Part shown: in pieces, positions 26,884-35,458 of the stretch
Layout: the number at the start of each line of letters is the position of its first letter
How positions within the stretch are numbered: position 1 is the stretch's first letter
Source: CAZXYF01 sp964644705
Lineage (GTDB): Bacteria > Planctomycetota > Brocadiia > SM23-32
Assembly (NCBI GenBank): GCA_964644705.1
Contig: CAZXYF010000002.1
Location: 1 to 47,076, forward strand
DNA length: 47,076 nt
Direction: 5' to 3'
Position numbers and translations under genes: made by a program
The notes under the pieces: model-generated
Database searches by the model: none
Told to the model about the DNA's origin: nothing
What the model saw: the letters and a program-made list of their open reading frames with translations, nothing else

Positions 26884-28653
26884 ATGGTAAATATGGGAAT
26901 ACAGGTTTTACCAAAAATCCTGGTCGACAAAATAGCCGCCGGCGAAGTTATCGAACGTCCGGCCAGTGTCGTCAAAGAACTGGTCGAAAATTCCCTGGAT
27001 GCCGATGCGGGGCGGATACAGGTAGAGCTTAAAAAAGGCGGGTCGCAGTTGATACGCGTGATTGACGATGGGCACGGGATGGACAAGTCGGACATCTCCC
27101 TGGCGTTTTTCAGTCATGCTACATCGAAACTGGAGGAGGAAGGGGACCTCTTTGATATACGCACCATGGGATTTCGTGGGGAGGCACTCTCCAGCATCGC
27201 CAGTATTTCACGGGCCCGTATCGTCTCTCGATGCCATGATTCGGATGTGGGTCACGAGATTCGAGCCGAGGGCGGCGAGATTGGCGATGTGAAGGTGTGC
27301 GGTGCTCCACCGGGCACGCAGGTCGAAGTCAGAAACCTGTTCTACAACGTTCCCGTTCGCCGGAAATTCATGAAAACTCCAGCGACTGAAATGGCCCACG
27401 TTACCGAGGCGGTGACGAGACTGGCACTGGCTCACCCGGAGGTGGGCTTTGTGCTGGAACATAACGGTCGTGAGGTGTTTAATTTGCCGGCTGCCGAGGA
27501 CCGGGCGCGGCGTTTGGGGGAATTTTTCGGACGAGAGATCGCCGACAATATCATTCCCCTCCGCGAACGCTATCCGGAGGTCGAGATTGAAGGATATCTG
27601 CTCCCCCCCTCCGTGAACCGATCCAACACCACCATGCAGTACACCTACGTGAATAAGCGATACGTGCGGGAAAAAACGCTGATGCACGCCATCAGCGAAG
27701 GGTATAAGGGGCTGATGCAACGCGGGCAACGTCCGGTTTGTTTCCTGTTCCTCACCATGGATCCCGGCGACGTTGACGTGAATGTGCATCCTACAAAGGT
27801 GGAGGTGAAATTCCGGGAAAGCGGCGAGATCCATTCCCGTGTTGTTTCCGCCATGCGCAAGACGCTCCGCCAGGCGAAGCTCACGCCCCAGGTCAACCTG
27901 TCCGAACCCGAGTCCCAGGACGTCGAGGAACGATCCGAGTCGATACGGAATGCTATTTCCGATTTTTTCGCCGGGCGGGATAGCGCGGCACAGTCGGATA
28001 AAGATACGGGGAGTGGTGAGCGTTTCACTGGAAGACGGGAGGAATCCGTCGATGGCACGGCCCGTACGGAACCGGATGTGCACTATGGAAACACCATGCA
28101 AATGCTGGACGCGTTCATTGTCGAAGAAGCTGGCGACGGGATCCGACTCATAGATCAGCATGCCCTTCACGAGCGGATATTATACAACCAGATGAAGACG
28201 TCTTTACAGGAGGGCCCTCTGAACAGCCAGCAGCTTCTGGTGCCCGATATGGTCGAGTTGTCCGCCTCGGAATTTTATACCGTCATGGATTTGCAGGACG
28301 AACTAAAGCGGTTCGGTATGGAGATCGAATCTTTTGGAGACAACACCATCGTGGTGCGGTCGTTCCCGCAGATTCTCGGTAATTTCGAGGGAGAAACTTT
28401 TTTTCGAGAACTACTGGACGACCTGCCGGAGGACGCCGGCAATCGGGAGGTGGATGGGCGGCTCGACGAACTGCTCAAAATTATGGCGTGCCGGGGCGCA
28501 GTGAAGGCTGGCGATCGTTTGAGCCCTAAACAGATTCAGAAGATCCTCCAGCAGCGAGATGAATCCGGCCGGACCGATACCTGTCCTCATGGTCGCCCGA
28601 CATCGATTATTCTGTCTCATCGGGAGCTAAATAAACAGTTTGGCCGGGAATAG
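26884..28653 (+). CDS. mutL: DNA mismatch repair protein MutL
   Basis: 589 aa. GHKL ATPase N-terminus: KIAAGEVIERPASVVKELVENSLDA, DDGHGM, FRGEAL. A disordered linker runs from about 345 to 405. The C-terminal domain has QQLLVPD, ACRGAVKAGD and CPHGRPTSI, the metal site of endonuclease-type MutL. The motif DQHAxxExxxxE reads DQHALHERILYN, so Asn435 replaces the last Glu, while Asp424, His426 and Glu430 are kept. ATG 26884 or 26893; neither has a good Shine-Dalgarno. mutS is not in the window. Confidence 0.96.
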   Translation: MVNMGIQVLPKILVDKIAAGEVIERPASVVKELVENSLDADAGRIQVELKKGGSQLIRVIDDGHGMDKSDISLAFFSHATSKLEEEGDLFDIRTMGFRGEALSSIASISRARIVSRCHDSDVGHEIRAEGGEIGDVKVCGAPPGTQVEVRNLFYNVPVRRKFMKTPATEMAHVTEAVTRLALAHPEVGFVLEHNGREVFNLPAAEDRARRLGEFFGREIADNIIPLRERYPEVEIEGYLLPPSVNRSNTTMQYTYVNKRYVREKTLMHAISEGYKGLMQRGQRPVCFLFLTMDPGDVDVNVHPTKVEVKFRESGEIHSRVVSAMRKTLRQAKLTPQVNLSEPESQDVEERSESIRNAISDFFAGRDSAAQSDKDTGSGERFTGRREESVDGTARTEPDVHYGNTMQMLDAFIVEEAGDGIRLIDQHALHERILYNQMKTSLQEGPLNSQQLLVPDMVELSASEFYTVMDLQDELKRFGMEIESFGDNTIVVRSFPQILGNFEGETFFRELLDDLPEDAGNREVDGRLDELLKIMACRGAVKAGDRLSPKQIQKILQQRDESGRTDTCPHGRPTSIILSHRELNKQFGRE

Positions 28654-29479
28654 TCGCGTCATGCGGCCAGATATGCCCTTTAGCTCGCACCCCTCAAAAT
28701 GCCGTATAGTTACACCTGAGCAATGTATGAGGCCGTTATGCGAGTACACAAGGATTGATGAAAAGGTGTATTGTGCATGAAAAGGCGGGCTTTACGGCCC
28801 GAAAAACAGAGAACATGAACCCCCGAAAGCCCCACAAAAGTAATAATATGTAATACTCCTCCCTCTCTCCCCTATTTCTATCGTACACGTCTGGTTCGGT
28901 CGCGTTTTCGTGCACCGGGCCGAACTGTCCGGCAGGACTCGGGTCCGCGGCGCGCGGTTGTCGAGATCGATAGTGCGCGGGGGGCTCATGTTTGTGAAAA
29001 CAGCATGAGCCACGGGCGGGCTTCCAGGACGAAAAGGCGCGCGAGTGGCATAGCCCCTGAGGTTGGCCATGTTGGGGGGGGATGTGCTTTGCCCGTGACC
29101 GCTGGCCTACACCGGGGGCGTGTCTCCCAATTCTTCTCAAATAGTGGCGGCTGAATCCAACGCGTGACCGCTCCGGGACGCGGCCTGCGGGGCTCTTTGG
29201 GGGCGTTTATTTCCTGAAAGGAGTGCTTCAGAGCGCGCTTCTCGGGGCGATGCCCTCTTTTTGAGGGGAGTGGCGGGACTCGGAAAAGCAATTTTTGGTC
29301 CGGATATTTGGCAGCATAGCTCACCTTCCTGTGAAGATTCTGGAGTCTGATGAGCCGGCGTCGCCCTCTCTGGCGGCGGAGAACGGTGTCGCCTGTGATC
29401 CGGTGGGGATTCAGCTCGCCTGACAACCGGTGCAACAGTTGAATTCCGCGTTCACTGAACGTTACCGTAGTGATGAAAC
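28654..29479. other. Long GC-rich non-coding region between mutL and parB
   Basis: Some 825 bases without a credible gene; the open frames overlap on the same strand and match nothing. Structure seen: CGGGC/GCCCG around 28785-28802 just after mutL, a perfect 8-bp stem GGCTCATG (28983-28990) with CATGAGCC (29004-29011), and CCCTC/GAGGG around a T-run near 29260-29275. This is where parA normally sits; no Walker A or other ParA signature is found. No tRNA, tmRNA, SRP RNA or RNase P core is visible. Confidence 0.55.
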
Positions 29480-29493
29480 GTTTCACGTGAAAC
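29480..29493. promoter_or_regulatory. parS site 1, upstream of parB
   Basis: Perfect 14-bp palindrome GTTTCACGTGAAAC, the core of the bacterial parS consensus. It lies 19 bases before the parB ATG and so may also let ParB act on its own promoter. Preceded by GAAAC, which forms a second overlapping palindrome. Confidence 0.93.
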
Positions 29494-29512
29494 CTTAGAA
29501 GGAGTCGAAGAC

Positions 29513-30415
29513 ATGACCAAACGAAGGTTAGGTAAAGGGTTGGCCTCCCTCATTGGCCAGTCAGAGGCAGAAACCGACGAAACTGCCGAATCTCAGAAGC
29601 AAAGCGACCCCACAACGCCGGGAGCTCCGACTTCCATTGACCTGTCCAGAATTGAGCTTAATCCCCAGCAACCCCGCAAACAGATGGATCCGGAGGCTCT
29701 GGAGGGTCTGGCGGAGTCCATCGAAGGAGCGGGCGTGCTTCAGCCGATCGTTGTCCGCGAGAAAGACGACATGTATGAGTTGGTTATGGGCGAACGGCGG
29801 ATGAGGGCGGCTCATAAGGCGGGGCTGGAGACGATTCCCGCCTTTATCCGGGATGTGGACGACGATCGCATGCTGGAACTGGCTCTCATAGAAAACGTTC
29901 AGCGGGAAGATCTGAATGCCATTGAAAAGGCCGAAGCCATTAATCGCATGGTAGAAGATCTGGACATGACCCAGGAGGCCGTGGGCCAGAAACTGGGGCT
30001 CAATCGGTCAACGGTGGCCAACTTCATCCGTCTGCTGGAGCTCCCCCCGGAGGTTCGTGAGATGGTTTCACGTGAAACACTCAGTGCGGGGCATGCGCGT
30101 GCCCTTCTTGGGGAAGAATCGACGGAAAGGCAACTTGAGCTGGCGCGGAAAATCAAGAAAAAGGGCCTGTCCGTGCGCCAGACGGAAAAATTGGTGGCTC
30201 GGGGGGATCGTTCTGCCCAAAAAACCACGCATGAGCCTTCCCCTCAGGTAAAACGCCTCCAGCGGGAGCTGCAAGAATCTCTGGGAACCAGGGTTGAGAT
30301 CCGCAGTCGTGGGGATAAGGGCAAGATTACCATCCATTTTGCGGACAATGAACAGTTTGAGCGGCTGTTTGACATGATGACCGAGGAGGGTTACGAACAA
30401 GACGCCGTGGCCTGA
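29513..30415 (+). CDS. parB: Chromosome partitioning protein ParB
   Basis: 300 aa CTP-dependent DNA clamp that loads at parS and spreads. N-terminal RLGKGLASLIG is the peptide that normally stimulates ParA. The CTP/ParB core includes NPQQPRKQMD, GVLQPIVVRE, GERRMRAAHKAGL and LALIENVQREDLNAIE. The helix-turn-helix is MTQEAVGQKLGLNRSTVANFIRLLELP. The C-terminal dimerisation domain is about 245-300. AGAAGGAG precedes the ATG by 8 bases. Unusually, no parA is adjacent, and one parS lies inside the gene. Confidence 0.97.
   Translation: MTKRRLGKGLASLIGQSEAETDETAESQKQSDPTTPGAPTSIDLSRIELNPQQPRKQMDPEALEGLAESIEGAGVLQPIVVREKDDMYELVMGERRMRAAHKAGLETIPAFIRDVDDDRMLELALIENVQREDLNAIEKAEAINRMVEDLDMTQEAVGQKLGLNRSTVANFIRLLELPPEVREMVSRETLSAGHARALLGEESTERQLELARKIKKKGLSVRQTEKLVARGDRSAQKTTHEPSPQVKRLQRELQESLGTRVEIRSRGDKGKITIHFADNEQFERLFDMMTEEGYEQDAVA
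30065..30078. promoter_or_regulatory. parS site 2, inside parB
   Basis: A second exact GTTTCACGTGAAAC. In frame it encodes Val-Ser-Arg-Glu-Thr (residues 185-189) of the conserved VSRETLSAGHARALL segment, so the site is embedded in a protein motif. A parS inside the ParB gene is known from Bacillus subtilis spo0J. Confidence 0.93.
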
Positions 30416-30443
30416 CACCATGTCCGGACGCTGACTGTGTTTA

Positions 30444-30463
30444 CGGGGCCCTGGCGGGCCCCG
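30444..30463 (+). terminator. Hairpin after parB
   Basis: CGGGGCCC (30444-30451) pairs perfectly with GGGCCCCG (30456-30463) across TGGC, 29 bases after the parB stop. It is followed by CTTGTATGT rather than a T-run, so termination here is plausible but weak. Confidence 0.45.
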
Positions 30464-30536
30464 CTTGTATGTACCCATCGCGGAGGATGTGATTGGCTGG
30501 CACCTGCTCCCGGGGGGGCAGGGGGGCGCCCGTAGC

Positions 30537-30992
30537 GTAAGGTTTCGGTGAACCACGTGCGTTTTGTGATGCCCTACTTGCCGGGCTTGCCCGGTAGGGG
30601 CATACCTGTGCACTACCCCGTATATTTCACGAGTCGTCAGTGCTCCAGCTATAAGAACAGACAAGGGCGCTCGTGTTCTTACACCGCAACTGCAGGCTGT
30701 TCTTATAGATGGTGTGCTGACGGCTCGGTCGTAGACCAAACCGGTGTCGCCGGTACTGTTGAAAACACTCTGTTGTTATAAATCTGTCTGAGGATTTGCG
30801 ATTACCATTGGCTGAAGTTGCTTTTAGAATAATTAACGTTTGAGGTTTGTGAAATATGCGGCTACAGCAGGCGTACCACGCCAGGCGCTATCGCGTTGTT
30901 TGCGTATCTTCGGGTAGTGCAGAAGTACGCCTCAACCGGGACAAGCCCGGCAGTAGGCCCCTCTGAAATAACGTGGTTTACCGAATACTTAC
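30537..30992. repeat. 456-bp element bounded by imperfect 82-84 bp inverted arms
   Basis: The left arm (30537-30620) and the reverse complement of the right arm (30911-30992) align over their whole length with roughly 70-75% identity by eye. Shared blocks include TTCGGT, AACCACG, CCTACT, GCCGGGCTTG, CCCGGT and TGCACTACCC. Each arm holds its own palindrome (CCGGGC/GCCCGG at 30581-30594; CCGGG/CCCGG at 30936-30950). The interior contains a long hairpin (30636-30721), ACCGG/CCGGT (30740-30754) and an A/T-rich stretch near 30770-30850. No coding frame. Candidates: a MITE or REP-type doublet, or a centromere/origin structure, given parS on both sides. Confidence 0.7.
30636..30721. repeat. Long hairpin inside the parB-proximal element
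   Basis: CTATAAGAACAG (30649-30660) and CTGTTCTTATAG (30697-30708) are perfect 12-base complements. They extend outward through one mismatch to CCA/TGG, a symmetric 4-base internal loop, and GTCAG/CTGAC (30636-30640, 30717-30721). The 36-base loop contains a further GTTCTTA copy. Confidence 0.8.
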
Positions 30993-31178
30993 CCCGTAGC
31001 GGACATTGTCCGGGACCATTTTCATCACTGAGTGCCTGTATCGCATAGCACGGCCGACCTTAAAACCCAAAATAGACATAATGCCCGTTTGAGGGCGCAG
31101 AAAACTTCCGAAGGGACGCTATGAACGAAATAATTATGCTCACTGGTCGGGGCGGGCAACCAATGGGTGAAGCCTGTC

Positions 31179-31192
31179 GTTTCACGTGAAAC
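31179..31192. promoter_or_regulatory. parS site 3
   Basis: Third exact GTTTCACGTGAAAC; with its flanking bases (31178-31193) a perfect 16-bp palindrome. It lies between the inverted-arm element and the stop codon of the membrane protein gene, 1.1 kb from site 2. Confidence 0.93.
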
Positions 31193-31251
31193 GTTCCGAG
31201 TTCAGAACAGGCAGGGGGAGGATCGTGGGAGGAGGATACTGAGTTGCCGGA

Positions 31252-32598
31252 CTATCCGGATTGCCGTAGAACCTCAAAGACAACCCACGGCGAAATGCTA
31301 TCCGCGTAAAGAAAGCGATCGGGGATCCGGGTGTCCGGCCCCACCCATTCCAGCCCCAACCGCTGCCACTTGTCCATATCGGGGGTCGTTTTGACCAGAA
31401 TGAAGATCCGCCGTCCCTGAAAATCGGCAAGGATCCTCCGCATCTTACTCTCCTCCAGGTGCATCATGTGGATCCAGGCCCGTTCGGGATCATCACCGGC
31501 GGCCTCTTTGAATTCGTAGCCGCCATACCCTGTCACGATAAAAGAGCCATTGGGATACTGTGCCTCCAGGCGTGTAACGGCCTGGTCGATCCGGCTGCCG
31601 GGTGCATGCTGTGGTGGCGACCAGTCCAGTGACGTGCTCCAGATTGCGGCCGTGGCCACGCCAAGGCAGGCGAGACAGTGCACGAGTATCCCACCGCGGC
31701 CGGCCCGCAGGCATACCCGGGCGATGGGGACGCTCAAAACGAGCGTCCCGATACATCCCACCGTGACCCATTCACATGAGCTTAACAGGGCCGTTTCCCA
31801 TGGGACTGGCCCCATCACAATCGATTCCATTGCCCCCTCCAGGAAAAACAGTGGATCTCCGAGAATCAGCCAATTCCCCCCCAGCCAGAGCAGTATTACG
31901 AAGATGGCGGGGGTGGCGAATGTCAGGGCTGTTCCCTCGATTATCCCGCGACGAGTTTTCCGTATCGCTGCCATCAGCAACACTATCAGAAGGGTCACCG
32001 CCACGACGGCAACTCCCTGATAGCGGACGCCCACGGACGCAGCAATCAGTAGAGCAGCATAGGCCAGATCTCGAAGATCGAATTGGTCCAACCAGTGCAA
32101 CCAGAATGCGGCTCCGCTGATAACAAGCGCTACAAACGTCATTGTCGTTCGTCCCGCTGAGATACTGAGCACCACAGGGGGAAAAAACAGCAGGGATGCG
32201 ATAGCCGGATAGCGTAACCACGGCGAGATGCCGGCCCGAAACCACAGGCGATTGGTGTAGAGGCATAAAAACAGCGTGGACGCCACGGCGATAAGGATGC
32301 AAACCCAGGCGGACGGTGTGACGTAAATGGCAGCTGAGACAAGGCTTACGGCAAGCGTTGGGAGGGGTGCCATGTTCAACGACCCCACTAACCCCTGTCG
32401 GCCGCGAGTGTTCCCCGTCAGCAGATCCTCCGCCACACTGGCCCGATGCAGTGCTTCGGGGGAGGCTCCCGATGGAAAGGGGGCAACAATTATGGTGAGT
32501 ATCACCATGATTGCCAGCAATCCTGCCCCCGTCATGACTTCGGAACGGACCGTCGGGGTCGGCTGTGTTGTCTCTTCACTCTGTGACTGTTGTTTCAT
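31252..32598 (-). CDS. Multi-pass membrane protein, GT-C glycosyltransferase-like
   Basis: 448 aa with about nine to ten transmembrane helices between residues 25 and 330 and a soluble C-terminal domain of about 110 residues (APGSRIDQAVTRLEAQYPNGSFIVTGYGGYEF...). The layout and the first loop (SVAEDLLTG...MAPLPTL) resemble PMT/ArnT-type lipid-linked sugar transferases, but the catalytic acidic pair expected in that loop is not clear. It could instead be a non-enzymatic relative. Transcribed alone; ATG 32598. Confidence 0.7.
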   Translation of the reverse strand: MKQQSQSEETTQPTPTVRSEVMTGAGLLAIMVILTIIVAPFPSGASPEALHRASVAEDLLTGNTRGRQGLVGSLNMAPLPTLAVSLVSAAIYVTPSAWVCILIAVASTLFLCLYTNRLWFRAGISPWLRYPAIASLLFFPPVVLSISAGRTTMTFVALVISGAAFWLHWLDQFDLRDLAYAALLIAASVGVRYQGVAVVAVTLLIVLLMAAIRKTRRGIIEGTALTFATPAIFVILLWLGGNWLILGDPLFFLEGAMESIVMGPVPWETALLSSCEWVTVGCIGTLVLSVPIARVCLRAGRGGILVHCLACLGVATAAIWSTSLDWSPPQHAPGSRIDQAVTRLEAQYPNGSFIVTGYGGYEFKEAAGDDPERAWIHMMHLEESKMRRILADFQGRRIFILVKTTPDMDKWQRLGLEWVGPDTRIPDRFLYADSISPWVVFEVLRQSG

Positions 32599-32827
32599 GT
32601 GCTCGATTGAGACCGATCAAACCATAGTAGTTGACGACAGGACTATACGGAGATTTCGCGCCCGGCCGCGCATATCAGGCAGGTCGCCTCTTTAAGGGGG
32701 CGAAAGTCCCAAAGGCCGAGCATATGCAGATAAATAACTATAAAGAGGCACAAAAATACACGCACACTGGGGCCAGAACCCATATAAGTAGAAATCGATG
32801 TCGTTGATGTTATCTTGGGCGAGTGTT

Positions 32828-33070
32828 GCCCAAAACGTTCAAAAAATGCGTTTTCAAACGGGCTCTCGGGTGACTTTGAGCCGGGAATACAGTCCATCTC
32901 GCAAGCCACCCCCGAACTACGTTTCGGGAGGTGTATCTAACATCTTTACTTCGTCTTTGCCGTTGTGTGCCTTTCTATCGATGCTAAGGCCGCCAGAAAC
33001 AACGCCATATTATGGTAAAGACGATGATAAAGACAAAGAATCATGCTTCCCGAAACGCTATTTTGAATAA
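32828..33070 (+). repeat. Dispersed 245-bp repeat, copy 1
   Basis: Aligns base by base with the reverse complement of 38648-38893 from CCAAAACGTTC at the left to CATTTTG/TATTTTG at the right. Shared blocks include CATCTCGCAA, TCGTCTTTGCC, GCCTTTCTA, GGTAAAGACGA and TAAAGACAAAGA. The right half folds on itself (CTTCGTCTTTGCC against GGTAAAGACGA). The outer ends are more decayed than in copy 2. Both copies carry an open frame, but differences are spread over all codon positions, so I treat it as a non-coding mobile-type repeat. Confidence 0.72.
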
Positions 33071-33457
33071 CCTACCTGGTTGCAAAGCATGCTGGGGCAA
33101 TCGGTTATGGGGTGCCTGGGCGGTAAACGGTGCGCGGCCCTGCATGCTGGCTGAGACCCCGATGTGGTTTAGTGTTTGCGTACCGTTGTTTGCGGAACCG
33201 GTACTCACAGATCGGCCCTCAGTTTCCCCCCATCTACGGTTGCGTCGCGGACAGCGCAACTGGAGTATACACCAGACCCTCGCGATGAAACAACCGCTCG
33301 TCGATGGTCGAATGTCGGCACTGTGCTTTTTTGATAGCTATCCCTGCCGGGACTGGCCTCATTTATGTGCTTTAAACCGTCTTGAACATTGTGGAGATGG
33401 TCCTGTGACTGCTATAATTTTCTGTGGGTAATGACAGTTCTTTTTCACAGGTACGAC
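33071..33457. promoter_or_regulatory. Non-coding region with the pyrE promoter
   Basis: No credible gene. Two small inverted repeats are seen (GTACCG/CGGTAC near 33180-33213 and GTTGCG/CGCAAC near 33239-33262). TTGTGG (33389-33394), 18 bases, then a perfect TATAAT (33413-33418) form a likely pyrE promoter with a leader of about 33 bases; no attenuator hairpin fits in it. Confidence 0.5.
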
Positions 33458-33988
33458 ATGGATAGAGAAACTCTCAAAGGACGATTGAAAGAGGTCGCTT
33501 ATATCGAAGGTGACTTCACGCTGCGAAGCGGGAGAAAAAGTCACTATCTGATAGATAAGTATGAATTTGAAACGCGCCCGGAGTTGCTTCGCGCTCTCGC
33601 GGTGGAACTGGCTGCTATGATACCTGAGGACGCTGATCGCCTCGCTGGGGTGGAATTAGGAGGGGTTCCCCTCGTGACGGCCGTTGCGTTGGAAACGGAC
33701 CGACCGTATATGATCGTGCGGAAGGGCGAGAAAGGCCACGGGCTGGATCGACCGTATGAGGGACACATGGAGGAGGGCGACCACGTCGCTCTGATTGAAG
33801 ACATTGCGACCACAGGTGGTGCCGCTATAGGAGCAGCTCAGGCCCTTCTGGATGCGGGGGCCTCCGAGGTGACGGTCCTTGTGGTGGCTGATCGGCAGGA
33901 GGGGGCTGCGGAGGCTTTTGAGGAGGCCGGCATCACATGTTGCCCGCTTTTTACTCGGGAATCACTGGACATTCAACCTGATAGCTGA
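33458..33988 (+). CDS. pyrE: Orotate phosphoribosyltransferase
   Basis: 176 aa type I phosphoribosyltransferase that makes OMP from orotate and PRPP in pyrimidine synthesis. FTLRSGRKSHYLIDKYEFETRP, KGEKGHG and the PRPP motif VALIEDIATTGGAAI (core EDIATTGG, normally EDVxTTGG) identify it. ATG 33458; upstream open frame has no Shine-Dalgarno. It is shorter than E. coli PyrE (213 aa) and of the archaeal/Gram-positive size. purB starts 10 bases after its stop, a purine-pyrimidine operon. Confidence 0.93.
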   Translation: MDRETLKGRLKEVAYIEGDFTLRSGRKSHYLIDKYEFETRPELLRALAVELAAMIPEDADRLAGVELGGVPLVTAVALETDRPYMIVRKGEKGHGLDRPYEGHMEEGDHVALIEDIATTGGAAIGAAQALLDAGASEVTVLVVADRQEGAAEAFEEAGITCCPLFTRESLDIQPDS

Positions 33989-33997
33989 GCGTAAACT

Positions 33998-35437
33998 ATG
34001 GCAAACACAGACAATAGCACTTACAATTCGCCGTTCGTAACCCGCTGGGCGAGTGAGCAGATGCAGGAAACGTGGAGCGATCTCCATAAATTTCGCCTCT
34101 GGCGCTCCCTCTGGATTGCGCTGGCCGAGTCACAGAAGGAGCTCGGACTGGATATTCCCGACGAGGCCCTCGAACAGATGCGCGCAACCCGTGACGATGT
34201 TAACATCGGTAAAGCAAAAGAATATGAACGGGAGCTGAGGCATGATGTTATGTCGCACGTGCGCGCGTGGGGAGACCAATGCGGGGCCGCCCGAGGGATC
34301 ATCCACCTGGGCGCCACGAGCTGCTATGTTGCTGATAACGCTGATCTTATCCGGATAAAAGAGGCGCTACAACTGCTTGTCGAGCCACTCGGCGCAGCCT
34401 GCCGACAGCTGGCTGATTTTGCAAAAGAGTACGCTGATGTGCCCTGTCTTGGCTTCACCCATTACCAGCCCGCACAGCTGACAACGGTGGGTAAAAGGGC
34501 CAGTATGTGGTTGCAGGACCTTCTTCAGGATCTGGAGAAAGTGGATCAACACATCGACAATATGCCCTTCCGGGGGGTCAAGGGAACAACCGGCACGCAG
34601 GCCAGCTATCTGAAACTGTTCGATGGTGATGAGGGCAAAGTGCGTGAGCTGGAGCAGAAAGTCGCTGACAAGCTCGGATTCGAGCGGGTTTTCCCGATCA
34701 CCGGACAAACCTATCCCCGGAAGTTCGACCACACCATACTGTCCACCCTGTCGGGCATCGGCGTGACCCTGCACAAGATGGCGACCGATATACGCCTTCT
34801 GGCGGGAATGAAAGAAATGGAAGAGCCTTTTGGGGAAAAGCAAGTGGGGTCCTCCGCTATGGCTTACAAACGCAACCCGATGCGATGCGAGCGTATGACG
34901 GCGTTGAGCCGCTTTTTGATGAATAACGTCCAGAACGCCGCCTTTACGGCGGGAGATCAATGGATGGAGCGAACGCTGGACGACTCGGCCAATCGGCGGC
35001 TTTCTCTGGCCGAGGGTTTTTTGGCGGCCGACTCCGTATGTCGCCTCGTGGCTAACATCACCGACGGGCTGGTGGTCAATCGCTCCGTGGTGGAATCGCG
35101 AATCGAGTCGGAACTCCCGTTCATGGCCACTGAAAATATTCTTATGGAAGCGGTCAAAGAGGGTGGAGATCGGCAGGAACTGCATGAACGCATACGGCAG
35201 CACTCCATGGCCGCGGCTCAGAGGGTGAAACAGGAAGGTGCCGATAATGATCTGCTGGATCGTATACGATCGGACGATGCGTTCGCCTCGATCAGGGATC
35301 GGTTGGACGATATTGTGCAACCAGATGAGTTTGTGGGGCGAGCTCCCCAACAGGTCCACGATTTCATTGAAGAAGATGTCGAGCCCATGCTCGACTCGTT
35401 TGAATACAAGACCGGGACCGAGAATTTGCGCGTGTAG
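33998..35437 (+). CDS. purB: Adenylosuccinate lyase, eukaryote-like type
   Basis: 479 aa. Cleaves SAICAR and adenylosuccinate in purine synthesis. The superfamily signature is QVGSSAMAYKRNPMRCERM. The segments GTTGTQASYLKLFDGD, ITGQTYPRKFD, ATDIRLLAGMKEMEEPF, RTLDDSANRR and ELPFMATENILM follow animal ADSL closely, with its length and end (FIEEDVEPML), rather than the about 430-aa Bacillus type. This subtype is known in some bacteria; its presence here is a subclass marker, not proof of recent transfer. Confidence 0.95.
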   Translation: MANTDNSTYNSPFVTRWASEQMQETWSDLHKFRLWRSLWIALAESQKELGLDIPDEALEQMRATRDDVNIGKAKEYERELRHDVMSHVRAWGDQCGAARGIIHLGATSCYVADNADLIRIKEALQLLVEPLGAACRQLADFAKEYADVPCLGFTHYQPAQLTTVGKRASMWLQDLLQDLEKVDQHIDNMPFRGVKGTTGTQASYLKLFDGDEGKVRELEQKVADKLGFERVFPITGQTYPRKFDHTILSTLSGIGVTLHKMATDIRLLAGMKEMEEPFGEKQVGSSAMAYKRNPMRCERMTALSRFLMNNVQNAAFTAGDQWMERTLDDSANRRLSLAEGFLAADSVCRLVANITDGLVVNRSVVESRIESELPFMATENILMEAVKEGGDRQELHERIRQHSMAAAQRVKQEGADNDLLDRIRSDDAFASIRDRLDDIVQPDEFVGRAPQQVHDFIEEDVEPMLDSFEYKTGTENLRV

Positions 35438-35458
35438 CTTTCAGAAAGGGTGACAGAT

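Noticed and set aside
28986..29486. 166-codon minus-strand frame in the mutL-parB gap
   Set aside because: Very Arg/Pro-rich as expected of GC-rich random frames, no start signal, overlaps parS 1.
30537..30992. Integron attC site or CRISPR array
   Set aside because: No GTTRRRY/RYYYAAC core pairs with an integrase gene, and no regularly spaced direct repeats.
32798..33070. Repeat copies as a small protein family (frames at 32798-33070 plus and 38615-38917 minus)
   Set aside because: The two frames look alike, but substitutions hit all codon positions equally and the terminal inverted repeats explain the conservation better.
33012..33431. 139-codon frame before pyrE
   Set aside because: Begins within the dispersed repeat, biased composition, no Shine-Dalgarno and overlaps the likely pyrE promoter.
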